Assembly (NCBI GenBank): GCA_905373345.1
Contig: CAJPSU010000010.1
Span: forward strand, 1-12,372
DNA: 12,372 nucleotides
DNA from: Candidatus Saccharimonadota bacterium
Lineage (GTDB): Bacteria; Patescibacteriota; Saccharimonadia; Saccharimonadales; Saccharimonadaceae
Direction of reading: 5' to 3'
This document shows, one piece after another, positions 1-6,581 of this stretch (position 1 is its first letter; each line of letters starts with the position of its first letter). The notes beneath the pieces are model-generated. The model made no database searches. It saw only the letters and a list, made by a program, of their open reading frames with translations, and had not been told where the DNA came from. The position numbers and the translations under genes were made by a program.

Positions 1-144
1 CGCGTGCAGGCGAATTGTACCGTCGACAACCTGCTGCCCAACGATAATCGTTGTGCCGGTGATGCGCCGCTTGTCGCGCGCGCGCGACAGATTCCACTGG
101 ATTGTATAATGTTCGGGAATAAATTGAGAAAATAATCGGTTCAT
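1..144 (-). CDS. Probable M1-family aminopeptidase, N-terminal fragment
   Basis: The first 48 codons of a minus-strand gene that runs off the left edge. The peptide begins MNRLFSQFIPEHYTIQWNLS and continues to ...TIRLHA. An opening 'F.PEHY.....L.R.....I.GT..I.G' followed by a short strand with 'IRLHA' is how the N-terminal beta-sandwich domain of M1 zinc aminopeptidases usually starts. Those enzymes trim N-terminal residues from peptides; in a host-dependent bacterium this would fit peptide scavenging. The HExxH zinc site would lie outside the window, so the call rests on the N-terminal pattern only. The ATG lies 6 bases after a TATACT box on the minus strand, implying a leaderless mRNA. The gene is divergent from the nuclease gene to its right. 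Confidence 0.62.
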   Translation of the reverse strand, partial: MNRLFSQFIPEHYTIQWNLSRARDKRRITGTTIIVGQQVVDGTIRLHA

Positions 145-150
145 ATATTT

Positions 151-156
151 AGTATA
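151..156 (-). promoter_or_regulatory. -10 box of the M1 peptidase gene (leaderless)
   Basis: Read on the minus strand, TATACT is followed by six bases (aaatat) and then the ATG at 144-142. A -10 box at that distance puts the transcription start on or next to the ATG. No convincing -35 hexamer is visible. The box forms an inverted pair with the TATACT of the nuclease gene, 12 bases away, so the two divergent promoters overlap. Confidence 0.6.
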
Positions 157-168
157 GCAGAGGTGCGT

Positions 169-174
169 TATACT
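169..174 (+). promoter_or_regulatory. -10 box of the nuclease gene (leaderless)
   Basis: TATACT is followed by six bases (aagcat) and the ATG at 181. The predicted transcript would start at the ATG itself. This decides the start: the upstream in-frame GTG at 163 lies before the -10 box and could not be on this transcript. Confidence 0.6.
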
Positions 175-180
175 AAGCAT

Positions 181-861
181 ATGCGGCAACGGCGACGACG
201 AATAACAGCAGTGATAGTGCTCCTAGCGGCACTAGTGGCGTGGATTGTGCAAACGGTACCGCAGCCAGCCGCGCCGACGCAGCAACGAAGTGGCAATGGC
301 GAGTTAGCGAGTGCAGCGCTGGAGATGTTGCCGGTGAAAGGTCGCGCGCCAAAGACCGGCTATAAGCGGGCGCAATTCGGCGATGGATGGGCGAAGCTTG
401 GTAATTGCGATACGCGAAATTTGATTTTGCAGCGCGATTTGAAAAACGTTGTGTTAGAAGATGATAAGTGCAAGGTTCGTACGGGCGCGTTGAACGATCC
501 GTACACCGGCAAGGCTATCGCGTTTACGCGCGGCGCATCGACGAGCGCAGCGGTGCAGATCGACCACGTGGTAGCGCTGAGTAATGCGTGGCAAACGGGC
601 GCGCAGCAGCTTTCTACTGAGCGCCGCATGCAGTTAGCAAACGATCCGCTGGAGCTGCTGGCGGTAGACGGTCCAGCGAATCAGCAAAAAGGCGATGGCG
701 ACGCTGCGACGTGGTTGCCGAGCAATAAGCCGTTTCGCTGCCAATATATTGCGCGCCAAATTGCCGTTAAGCGAAAGTACGCGCTCTGGGTCGCCGAGCC
801 GGAAAAAGCCGCCATGGCGCGCGTATTGTCGTCGTGTCCGGAGCAGATTATGCCGGCATAA
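181..861 (+). CDS. Secreted or membrane-anchored HNH nuclease (DUF1524-like)
   Basis: 226 aa from the ATG at 181. An Arg-rich N-terminus (RQRRRR) leads into one hydrophobic segment (about residues 9-24), an uncleaved signal anchor or signal peptide, so the rest is expected outside the membrane. The catalytic part carries 'QIDHVVALSNAW' (D128, H129), 'LANDPLELLAV' (154-162), 'NQQKGD' (167-172) and 'WLPSNKPFRCQYIARQ' (178-193). This is the IDHVVAL...N..K.d...W.P layout of secreted HNH/DUF1524 nucleases. Four cysteines (C76, C97, C187, C219) could make two disulfides, fitting an extracytoplasmic enzyme. Inferred role: degrading external DNA or RNA for nucleotide salvage, or attack on a neighbour cell. 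A GTG at 163 would add six residues, but the -10 box lies inside that stretch. The gene is monocistronic and convergent with the broken NUDIX gene. Confidence 0.8.
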   Translation: MRQRRRRITAVIVLLAALVAWIVQTVPQPAAPTQQRSGNGELASAALEMLPVKGRAPKTGYKRAQFGDGWAKLGNCDTRNLILQRDLKNVVLEDDKCKVRTGALNDPYTGKAIAFTRGASTSAAVQIDHVVALSNAWQTGAQQLSTERRMQLANDPLELLAVDGPANQQKGDGDAATWLPSNKPFRCQYIARQIAVKRKYALWVAEPEKAAMARVLSSCPEQIMPA

Positions 862-924
862 GACCCGAGTGTAATTAAGTTAGATATCTATCCCTAGAAT
901 GGTGAGCAAGTTAATTATAAGGGG

Positions 925-1478
925 TTATAAAGCATAATTATTGAAAGAGTCATATAACTGCAGCGCTGCGAGCAATGTGATATTTTCAATTTCACCTGCC
1001 GCAATCATGCGTGTGATTTCTGCGCGGTCTGTCCATACGCTTTCGATAAATTCCTCATCGTCTGATGGAAGTGTTTCCTCTCGCAGATCTCTGCACGCTA
1101 TAACAAACTAAACTGTTTGCGGTCGGAGCGGCGATTGTTCAAATAGTAGCTACCGATTACCGTACAGTTATTTGCAGTAAACCCTGATTCTTCCGCTAAT
1201 TCACGGCGGGCGGCGTCAATAATACTTTCGCCTGATTCTATCGCGCCGCCGGGAAGTTGCCAGAGTACTGTGTTCGGCGGGTAGCTATATTCTTTTTGCA
1301 ATAAAATGTGTCCGTCGGTGTTTATTGCGATGATGGCGACACTATGCGTTTTCGCTGGTGCTTCGCGTAAATAGGATATTTCTTTACCGTTTGGCAGGGC
1401 GACTGTATCTTCAGCAAGCTGTAGGCGCGGATGTTGAAAAACATGTTTTCGCGCGATGAATTTCCACGGTTTGATCAT
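925..1478 (-). pseudogene. NUDIX hydrolase (ADP-ribose pyrophosphatase-like), frameshifted
   Basis: The first reading frame (1478 to 1098) gives 126 residues and holds a complete NUDIX box, G78-x5-E84-x7-R92-E93-L-x-E96-E97-x-G99-F100. It stops right after 'NNRRSDRKQF'. In the -1 frame the protein resumes immediately as FVIACRDLREETLPSDDEEF and continues through '..FIESVW.D...I..MI..GEI.N..TLLAALQLY' to a TAA at 925-927, which is the usual C-terminal half of ADP-ribose pyrophosphatase-like NUDIX proteins. The shift must lie between 1099 and 1110, because each frame is closed by a TAG at the two ends of that interval. Restored length would be about 184 aa. Such enzymes hydrolyse nucleoside diphosphates linked to another moiety. 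The box is intact, so decay is recent, or the shift is a sequencing error. The ATG lies 6 bases after a TACACT -10 box. Confidence 0.85.
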
Positions 1479-1484
1479 ATAAAT

Positions 1485-1490
1485 AGTGTA
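1485..1490 (-). promoter_or_regulatory. -10 box of the NUDIX gene (leaderless)
   Basis: On the minus strand TACACT is followed by six bases (atttat) and the ATG at 1478-1476. The box is part of the left arm of an inverted repeat at 1485-1510. Confidence 0.5.
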
Positions 1491-1510
1491 TCACGCTGAA
1501 TGGATACACT
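1485..1510. repeat. 8-10-8 inverted repeat, candidate operator
   Basis: AGTGTATC (1485-1492) and GATACACT (1503-1510) are perfect inverted copies separated by ten bases. The left arm overlaps the -10 box of the NUDIX gene and the right arm ends one base before the -35 hexamer of the transporter gene. The position between divergent promoters suits a dimeric regulator controlling both. No regulator is identified; alternatively the symmetry only reflects two similar -10 boxes (TACACT on each strand). Confidence 0.4.
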
Positions 1511-1540
1511 TTGCTTGAAGCACGCTCTATGCAGTATAAT
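1511..1540 (+). promoter_or_regulatory. Promoter of the queuosine-precursor transporter gene
   Basis: TTGCTT (1511-1516), an 18-base spacer, then TATAAT (1535-1540). Seven bases separate the -10 box from the ATG at 1548, so the transcript should be leaderless. This rules out the in-frame ATG at 1499-1501 as the start. Confidence 0.72.
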
Positions 1541-1547
1541 TTCTACC

Positions 1548-2234
1548 ATGTTTAATTTTCTTACACGCAAACGCAAAAAATCATTCTCCGCTTATGATGT
1601 ACTTGCGGCGCTTTTTCTCACAACGCTTATCGTGAGCAATATTGCTAGTACGAAGATTATTGCCGTTGGTCCGTTAGTGTTTGACGCTGGTACAGTGCTG
1701 TTTCCGCTGGCGTATATCGCGGGTGATATCATCACCGAAGTATACGGGTTTCGGCGGATGCGCCGGCTAATTGTCATTAGCGTGGCAATGATGCTGCTGA
1801 CATCGGCGACCTTTTGGTTGGTGCAGATGTTGCCGGCGAGTGCTGATTGGACGAATCAAGCGGCGTATGATTTAACGCTTGGTGTGGTATGGCGTATCGT
1901 TGCGGCGTCGCTTGTTGCGCTATTTTTCGGTGAAATCTTGAACGCATACGTGATGGCGCGCGCCAAAGTACAGACCAAGGGGAGTGGCTTGTGGCTGCGG
2001 CTGATCGGTAGCTCGGCGGTGGGCGATTCAGTCGACACAGTTTTGTTTAGTGTCATTGCATTTATTGGTACGATGTCATCCGCATCGCTTGTGCAGCTAA
2101 TCGCGACGGTGTTCGCAATTAAAATGGCAGTGGAGATTATCATTTCGCCCGTGACGATGCGTTTAATTCACGCCATTAAGCAGCGCGAGCAAACTGATGT
2201 GTACGAATTGCCTGCAAAGCACTTGTTGGACTAG
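1548..2234 (+). CDS. yhhQ: Queuosine precursor transporter, YhhQ/VUT family
   Basis: 228 aa from the ATG at 1548. After a basic N-terminus (LTRKRKK) there are about six hydrophobic spans. Family signatures seen: 'SNIASTKI' in the first span, 'DAGTVLFPLAYIAGDIITEVYGF' split across 45-67, 'GLWLR..GSSAVGDSVDTVLFS' near 147-168, and the late 'K.A.EII.SPVT' stretch. Members import the queuosine precursors preQ0, preQ1 or queuine. The end abuts the convergent tgt gene with no base between the stop codons. The pairing of a precursor importer with Tgt, with no de novo genes visible here, suggests salvage of the base from a host or neighbours. The start is set by the promoter, which would lie inside the longer frame. 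Confidence 0.87.
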   Translation: MFNFLTRKRKKSFSAYDVLAALFLTTLIVSNIASTKIIAVGPLVFDAGTVLFPLAYIAGDIITEVYGFRRMRRLIVISVAMMLLTSATFWLVQMLPASADWTNQAAYDLTLGVVWRIVAASLVALFFGEILNAYVMARAKVQTKGSGLWLRLIGSSAVGDSVDTVLFSVIAFIGTMSSASLVQLIATVFAIKMAVEIIISPVTMRLIHAIKQREQTDVYELPAKHLLD

Positions 2235-3542
<1,308 letters not shown>

Positions 3543-3585
3543 CTAATTGGTGGCAAGGAACTTTGAGAGAGAAAGGACAGGCGGC

Positions 3586-3951
3586 ATGTCTGTTTTCTTG
3601 TATGCAGTAAAAATTATTGAGGGACCGAGCCCCTCGCGGTTCGCGCTCGCTACCGCTGAGGGCGGTAGCGAAGATGTTACTCTTCGTCTCACCCTCAGCG
3701 AGGACGGAGAGATCATTCATGAGCGATGGATGACGTGGATCAATTTTAATAGCGTGAAATACTCTACTCGCCTGGATGGCATGTATACCGTCCAGGATAG
3801 GTGCTGGAACGTTCAGTATGACCCTCTCAGACGAGCGGGTCATATTGTTGCCAATGACGGCACTTATGACAGCGTCGTTGCAGCGCGCCGCGCGTTCTTT
3901 GGAGCGCGCCCTCGTCGTTTCATTACAGTCAGGTACGCCACCTGGCTGTAA
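3586..3951 (+). CDS. Hypothetical protein, 121 aa, unknown function
   Basis: I do not recognise a family. The start at 3586 is chosen because AAAGGA (3572-3577) stands 8 bases upstream; a TTG at 3547 would add 13 residues but has no site. The protein starts MSVFLYAVKIIEGPSP, has an acidic first half, a beta-like core with aromatic residues ('HERWMTWINFNSV', 'DRCWNVQYDPL') and a very Arg-rich end ('AARRAFFGARPRRFITVRY'). Only two Lys are present against about a dozen Arg, unlike the Lys-rich ribosomal proteins nearby. No signal peptide or membrane span is seen. A 10-bp perfect hairpin lies inside the coding region (3647-3671). It is followed after 35 bases by a small membrane-peptide gene with an even stronger ribosome binding site, so the two are probably cotranscribed. 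Function cannot be assigned. Confidence 0.68.
   Translation: MSVFLYAVKIIEGPSPSRFALATAEGGSEDVTLRLTLSEDGEIIHERWMTWINFNSVKYSTRLDGMYTVQDRCWNVQYDPLRRAGHIVANDGTYDSVVAARRAFFGARPRRFITVRYATWL
3647..3671 (+). other. 10-bp perfect hairpin inside the unknown CDS
   Basis: TCGCTACCGC (3647-3656), loop of five (tgagg), GCGGTAGCGA (3662-3671). It sits about 60 bases after the start codon. It could slow translation or transcription or be a protein-binding site; chance in a GC-rich stretch cannot be excluded. Confidence 0.5.
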
Positions 3952-3986
3952 AACGTTTCTGAAGCAGAGGACGAGAGGAGGTGTAC

Positions 3987-4097
3987 ATGGTTCCTCTTTA
4001 TATTGCCGCTACCGCCGGCGCTGTGGCAGTGTTGGCGCTCATTGCGCTGATGCTCCTGTCGCGCCGGCATGACCGGCGCAAGGACAGCGGGCGCTAG
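3987..4097 (+). CDS. Small single-span membrane peptide, 36 aa
   Basis: The peptide has a short N-terminus (MVPLY), one hydrophobic Ala/Leu-rich span (about residues 5-24) and a charged tail (SRRHDRRKDSGR). The positive-inside rule predicts the N-terminus outside and the basic tail in the cytoplasm. A strong Shine-Dalgarno site, AGGAGGTG (3976-3983), stands 3 bases before the ATG at 3987, closer than usual but nearly perfect in sequence. The gene lies 35 bases after the unknown 121-aa gene and is followed by a long hairpin, so it is the last gene of a two-gene transcript. Size and layout resemble small membrane regulators, holin-like peptides or membrane toxins, but no family is recognised. 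Real translation is supported only by the ribosome site and the composition. Confidence 0.55.
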   Translation: MVPLYIAATAGAVAVLALIALMLLSRRHDRRKDSGR

Positions 4098-4116
4098 CAT
4101 TCGTTGTCCTTGTGCG

Positions 4117-4154
4117 GCTTTATTGCTCAAGTTTGCACGCTTGAGCAATAAAGC
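4117..4154 (+). terminator. 15-bp perfect hairpin ending the unknown two-gene unit
   Basis: The arms 4117-4131 and 4140-4154 (GCTTTATTGCTCAAG and its complement) pair perfectly around an 8-base loop. It starts 20 bases after the stop codon of the membrane peptide. The tract after it is pyrimidine-rich (tctcttctctt) rather than pure T, so it may act as a terminator or as a 3' end stabiliser. Confidence 0.6.
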
Positions 4155-4234
4155 TCTCTTCTCTTAATGTAAACCACTCGCTGCTTGTGCTCGCTCGGAG
4201 AGTCCAGCACAGGCGCGAAGCGGTCAACGCCACG
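4155..4234. other. Intergenic stretch with pairing potential, no gene recognised
   Basis: No CDS is convincing on either strand. CTTGTGCT (about 4185) can pair with AGCACAGG (about 4206), and GGCG with CGCC further on, so together with the hairpin at 4235-4260 three stem-loops follow each other in about 80 bases. A possible promoter is TTGAGC (4141-4146), 18 bases, TAATGT (4165-4170). This might be a short structured RNA, but the evidence is thin. Confidence 0.3.
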
Positions 4235-4266
4235 GCCCAGGGGGCGTACAATCCCTGGGCACTTTT
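4235..4266 (+). terminator. GC-rich hairpin followed by a short T run
   Basis: GCCCAGGG (4235-4242) and CCCTGGGC (4253-4260) pair over 8 bp around a 10-base loop, followed by ACTTTT. It reads as a rho-independent terminator on the plus strand. It may be a second terminator for the two-gene unit or the end of a short RNA encoded at 4170-4260. Confidence 0.55.
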
Positions 4267-4285
4267 CATATATAGTACGATATGA

Positions 4286-4291
4286 TATAAT
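4286..4291 (+). promoter_or_regulatory. Isolated TATAAT box
   Basis: A consensus -10 hexamer in an AT-rich stretch. The sequence 17 bases upstream (TTTTCA, 4263-4268) is a poor -35. It could be a second, distal promoter of the candidate RNA or chance. Confidence 0.3.
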
Positions 4292-4304
4292 AAAAGTGAG
4301 GGAG

Positions 4305-4333
4305 TTGAACAATTATATTAAGTGGTTTATGAT
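4305..4333 (+). promoter_or_regulatory. Promoter of the candidate non-coding RNA
   Basis: TTGAAC (4305-4310), exactly 17 bases, TATGAT (4328-4333). Predicted start near 4340. It is one of the best promoter matches in the window, yet no open frame with a ribosome binding site follows, which is why a non-coding product is proposed. Confidence 0.6.
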
Positions 4334-4339
4334 AGACTC

Positions 4340-4500
4340 TCTTGCGGCGCTCGGTTCAGCTGTAGTGTCGCTCCGTCCACTCCGAAGGCACGCTGCAGAG
4401 TGCTGGACGGGTGGGCGGGTGCGCTATGGCTGAACTTGTGGCGTTTGCCAGATTGGATTGCGGCGAACGAACGCGACGATCCGCCAGTCGGCGGTTTTTT
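4340..4500 (+). ncRNA. Candidate structured non-coding RNA, about 160 nt
   Basis: The stretch is bounded by a TTGAAC-17-TATGAT promoter and a terminator with a T6 run. It can fold into a long interrupted hairpin: GTTCAGCTGTAG (4354-4365) pairs with CTATGGCTGAAC (4424-4435), 12 pairs including two G-U. Inside that, CCGTCCA (4373-4379) pairs with TGGACGG (4404-4410), and GCAC (4388-4391) with GTGC (4400-4403). An asymmetric internal loop lies between the two main stems, with the G-rich side gtgggcgggtgcg. A long rod with an internal bubble and this length recall 6S RNA, but I see no diagnostic motif. Conserved motifs of SRP RNA, RNase P RNA and tmRNA are absent. The small open frames that cross it have no ribosome site. 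Identity unknown. Confidence 0.45.
4481..4500 (+). terminator. Rho-independent terminator of the candidate RNA
   Basis: CCGCC, loop AGTC, GGCGG (4481-4494), followed by six T (4495-4500). It insulates the ribosomal promoter just downstream. Confidence 0.7.
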
Positions 4501-4502
4501 AA

Positions 4503-4531
4503 TTGCGTTTTATTGCTGCACATGATACAAT
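4503..4531 (+). promoter_or_regulatory. Promoter of rplF-rplR-rpsE-rplO
   Basis: TTGCGT (4503-4508), 17 bases, TACAAT (4526-4531). Predicted start near 4538, giving a leader of about 29 bases with the ribosome site GAAAGGTG before the ATG at 4567. The spc-type genes normally upstream of rplF are not here, so this acts as the operon head. Confidence 0.65.
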
Positions 4532-4566
4532 AACCGAGTTACTTAAAATCTAACGAAAGGTGAGAC

Positions 4567-5109
4567 ATGAGTCTGAGTCGAATCGGAAAACTGCCGGTGG
4601 TTATTCCGGCCGGTGTGACAATCACGGTTGACTCTGGCGATGTAACGGTCGAAGGTCCAAAGGGCAAGCTCGTCCAGTTCATTACGCCAGCTGTTGATGT
4701 GAAAGTCGAAGACGGACAAGTCACGGTTCATCCCAAAGATGAGTCGAGGCAAGCGCGCGCTCAACACGGGTTGATGCGGGCGTTGATAAACAATATGGTC
4801 GTGGGTGTAACCCAGGGTTACGAGCGACGCTTAGAAGTAAAAGGCGTCGGTTTTCGCGTATCGTCTAGCAATAACGAACTGACGATGAGCCTTGGTTTCA
4901 GCCACGAAGTCAAATATAAAGCGCCCGAAGGCGTGAACGTGTCTAACGAAAAGATGGTAATTGTCGTCAGCGGTATTGATAAGCAAAAAGTCGGGCAAAC
5001 GGCGGCAGAGATCCGCGCGCTCAAGAAACCGGAGCCGTACAAGGGCAAGGGTATCATGTATCTCGGCGAGCAAATTTTGCGCAAAGCAGGAAAGGCTGGT
5101 AAGAAATAA
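4567..5109 (+). CDS. rplF: Ribosomal protein L6 (uL6)
   Basis: 180 aa, the usual length. It begins MSLSRIGKLPVVIPAGVTIT, the standard L6 N-terminus, and ends with the conserved 'PEPYKGKGIMYLGEQILRKAGK', the part that contacts 23S rRNA near the sarcin-ricin loop. Two related alpha/beta domains are recognisable. The first carries '.VEGPKGKLVQF' (about 29-38); the second starts near residue 85 at 'RRLEVKGVGFRV'. Here L6 is the first gene of its transcript, with its own promoter, instead of following rpsH. Its TAA shares one base with the ATG of rplR (TAATG), so the two are probably translationally coupled. Confidence 0.98.
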   Translation: MSLSRIGKLPVVIPAGVTITVDSGDVTVEGPKGKLVQFITPAVDVKVEDGQVTVHPKDESRQARAQHGLMRALINNMVVGVTQGYERRLEVKGVGFRVSSSNNELTMSLGFSHEVKYKAPEGVNVSNEKMVIVVSGIDKQKVGQTAAEIRALKKPEPYKGKGIMYLGEQILRKAGKAGKK

Positions 5110-5462
5110 TGAGTAATCTTGCAAAGAAACTGTTGAACCGAAGCTTGCGCAAGGCGCGTGTGCGCGCAAAAGTAAATGGTACGGCGGAGCGCCCGCGTTT
5201 GAGTGTGACGATTAGCAATATGCATGTATCGGCACAGCTGATTGATGACGCGGCTGGCACGACGCTTGCTGCCGCCACGACGGTCGGTACGAAAATATCA
5301 GGCACGATGACTGAAAAATGTACAGCTATCGGAACGGATATTGCGAAAAAAGCTAAGAAAATTAAGATTAACGCAGTCGTCTTTGACCGCAACGGGCGCC
5401 AGTACGCTGGTCGTCTGCAGGCGCTTGCTGAGGCTGCACGCAAGGAAGGATTGGAGTTCTAA
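5109..5462 (+). CDS. rplR: Ribosomal protein L18 (uL18)
   Basis: 117 aa, normal length for a bacterial L18, the 5S rRNA-binding protein of the central protuberance. Typical parts: a basic N-terminus (LNRSLRKARVRAKVNG), 'ERPRLSVTISNMHVSAQLIDD' split over 27-47, and the C-terminal 'VVFDRNGRQYAGRLQALAEAARKEGLEF' with the conserved FDR.G..Y.GR..ALA.AAR..GL pattern. It overlaps rplF by one base, and its stop codon directly abuts the ATG of rpsE. Confidence 0.98.
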   Translation: MSNLAKKLLNRSLRKARVRAKVNGTAERPRLSVTISNMHVSAQLIDDAAGTTLAAATTVGTKISGTMTEKCTAIGTDIAKKAKKIKINAVVFDRNGRQYAGRLQALAEAARKEGLEF

Positions 5463-6068
5463 ATGGCAGAACAAGCTGCAGAACAAACCACACCTCGCGC
5501 TGACCGCGGACGTGCTTCGCGCGGCGGCCGGCAGAGTCGAGGTGGTCGCCGCGATGACCGGCGCAACAGGCGCGATGACGCGCCGAAAGAATTTGAGGAA
5601 GTGGTAATCAATATTGACCGCGTGGCGCGCGTCGTGAAAGGTGGTCGCCGTTTCCGATTCAAGGCGCTCGTCGTCGTAGGCAATCACAAAAATAAAGTCG
5701 GCGTCGGCGTTGCTAAGGGTGCAGACGTGCAGGCGGCGATTGCGAAAGCGACGGATGTCGCCAAGAAGCACTTGATTACGATTCCAGTCGCGAATGAGAC
5801 GATTCCGCACGATATGGAAGTCAAATTGAGCGGCGCTCGCGTACTAATTAAACCAGCAGCGCCTGGTACGGGTATCATTGCCGGTGGTGTGGTGCGCGCT
5901 ATCATAGGCGTTACGGGTATTCGCAACTTGCTTTCGAAGTCGCTTGGCAGTACAAATAAAGTGAATATTGCTTATGCGACGATTGAAGCGCTCAACGGCC
6001 TGGTGCCGCACGAGCAGTGGCTCGGTGTCAAAGCGAGCGCGAAAGCAAAAGCCGGAGAGGAGAAATAG
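5463..6068 (+). CDS. rpsE: Ribosomal protein S5 (uS5) with RG-rich N-terminal extension
   Basis: 201 aa. The S5 core begins at about residue 44 ('FEEVVINIDRVARVVKGGRR'), with the double-stranded-RNA-binding-like fold and 'KALVVVGNHKNKVGVGVAKG' (67-86), followed by the C-terminal domain 'PGTGIIAGGVVRAIIGVTGI' and 'NIAYATIEAL'. S5 works in decoding fidelity and at the mRNA entry channel. About 42 residues precede the core, dominated by Arg, Gly and Asp (ASRGGRQSRGGRRDDRRNRR); such a tail is disordered and could contact rRNA or mRNA near the entry tunnel. A GGAAGG motif upstream of the ATG supports the start. The next gene should be rpmD (L30) in many bacteria, but rplO follows after one base. 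Confidence 0.98.
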   Translation: MAEQAAEQTTPRADRGRASRGGRQSRGGRRDDRRNRRDDAPKEFEEVVINIDRVARVVKGGRRFRFKALVVVGNHKNKVGVGVAKGADVQAAIAKATDVAKKHLITIPVANETIPHDMEVKLSGARVLIKPAAPGTGIIAGGVVRAIIGVTGIRNLLSKSLGSTNKVNIAYATIEALNGLVPHEQWLGVKASAKAKAGEEK

Positions 6069-6069
6069 T

Positions 6070-6555
6070 ATGACGAAATACAACGAACTCCAAGTTAGCA
6101 GTCATAAGAGCCGCAAGCGCGTAGGGCGCGGTATTTCAGCAGGCGGCGGTAAAACTGCTGGCCGTGGTACGAAAGGTCAAAACGCTCGCACTGGCAAGAA
6201 GCTTCACGCGATGTTCCAGGGCGGGCAGAATGGCATCGTGAGCGCCGTACCAAAAGCGCGCGGATTTAAGAGTTTGCGCGCGCCGGCGCAAGTTGTGTAC
6301 TCAGACCGCCTGAATGGACTGAAGGGCGAAGTCGATAACTTCGCATTGTATGAAGCGGACTTAATTATGACGCCATTCTATACTGTGAAAGTAATTTCGC
6401 GTGGCGAATTAACCGCAAAAATTACGCTGAAGACGCAGGGCGCATCAAAGAGCGTGATCGCAGCGCTTGAAAAAGCCGGCGGCTCGTTTGAAAAAGTTGC
6501 CGCACCGCTGCAAAAATCAGCCAAAGAAGCTGAGGCGGAAGACGAAGCAAAATAG
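6070..6555 (+). CDS. rplO: Ribosomal protein L15 (uL15)
   Basis: 161 aa from the ATG at 6070. The N-terminal glycine/basic stretch 'RVGRGISAGGGKTAGRGTKGQNAR' (18-41) is the diagnostic L15 signature that threads into 23S rRNA. 'FQGGQNGIVSAVPKARGF' and the C-terminal 'KVISRGELTAKITLKTQGASKSVIAALEKAGG' complete the family pattern. The last dozen residues are acidic (EAEAEDEAK). GGAGAGGAG precedes the start. The gene ends the first ribosomal unit: a terminator follows 26 bases later and rpmD is absent upstream. Confidence 0.98.
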   Translation: MTKYNELQVSSHKSRKRVGRGISAGGGKTAGRGTKGQNARTGKKLHAMFQGGQNGIVSAVPKARGFKSLRAPAQVVYSDRLNGLKGEVDNFALYEADLIMTPFYTVKVISRGELTAKITLKTQGASKSVIAALEKAGGSFEKVAAPLQKSAKEAEAEDEAK

Positions 6556-6581
6556 CGATAGTCCGTTTGTCGACATTACAG

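Noticed and set aside
163..180. GTG start for the nuclease gene
   Set aside because: It lies upstream of and across the TATACT box that fits a transcript beginning at the ATG at 181.
1099..1115. Programmed -1 frameshifting in the NUDIX gene
   Set aside because: No X-XXY-YYZ slippery heptamer fits the zero frame in the interval and no clear downstream structure was seen; a one-base deletion or sequence error is simpler.
4196..4262. Possible tRNA starting at GGAGAGTCC
   Set aside because: No matching acceptor strand, no GTTCRA T-loop and no anticodon arm of correct size.
4127..4312. Minus-strand frames of 61 and 42 codons
   Set aside because: They run through two strong hairpins, have no ribosome site or well-placed -10 box, and show no family pattern.
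4155..4500. RNase P RNA, because the stretch is about 345 bases and has GGAGAGTCC and GGTCAACGCC resembling parts of it
   Set aside because: The conserved core pieces (for example the ACAGAA strand of P4) are missing, and a terminator-like hairpin and promoters interrupt it.
4322..4525. 67-codon plus-strand frame across the candidate RNA
   Set aside because: It reads through the terminator and T run and lacks a ribosome binding site.
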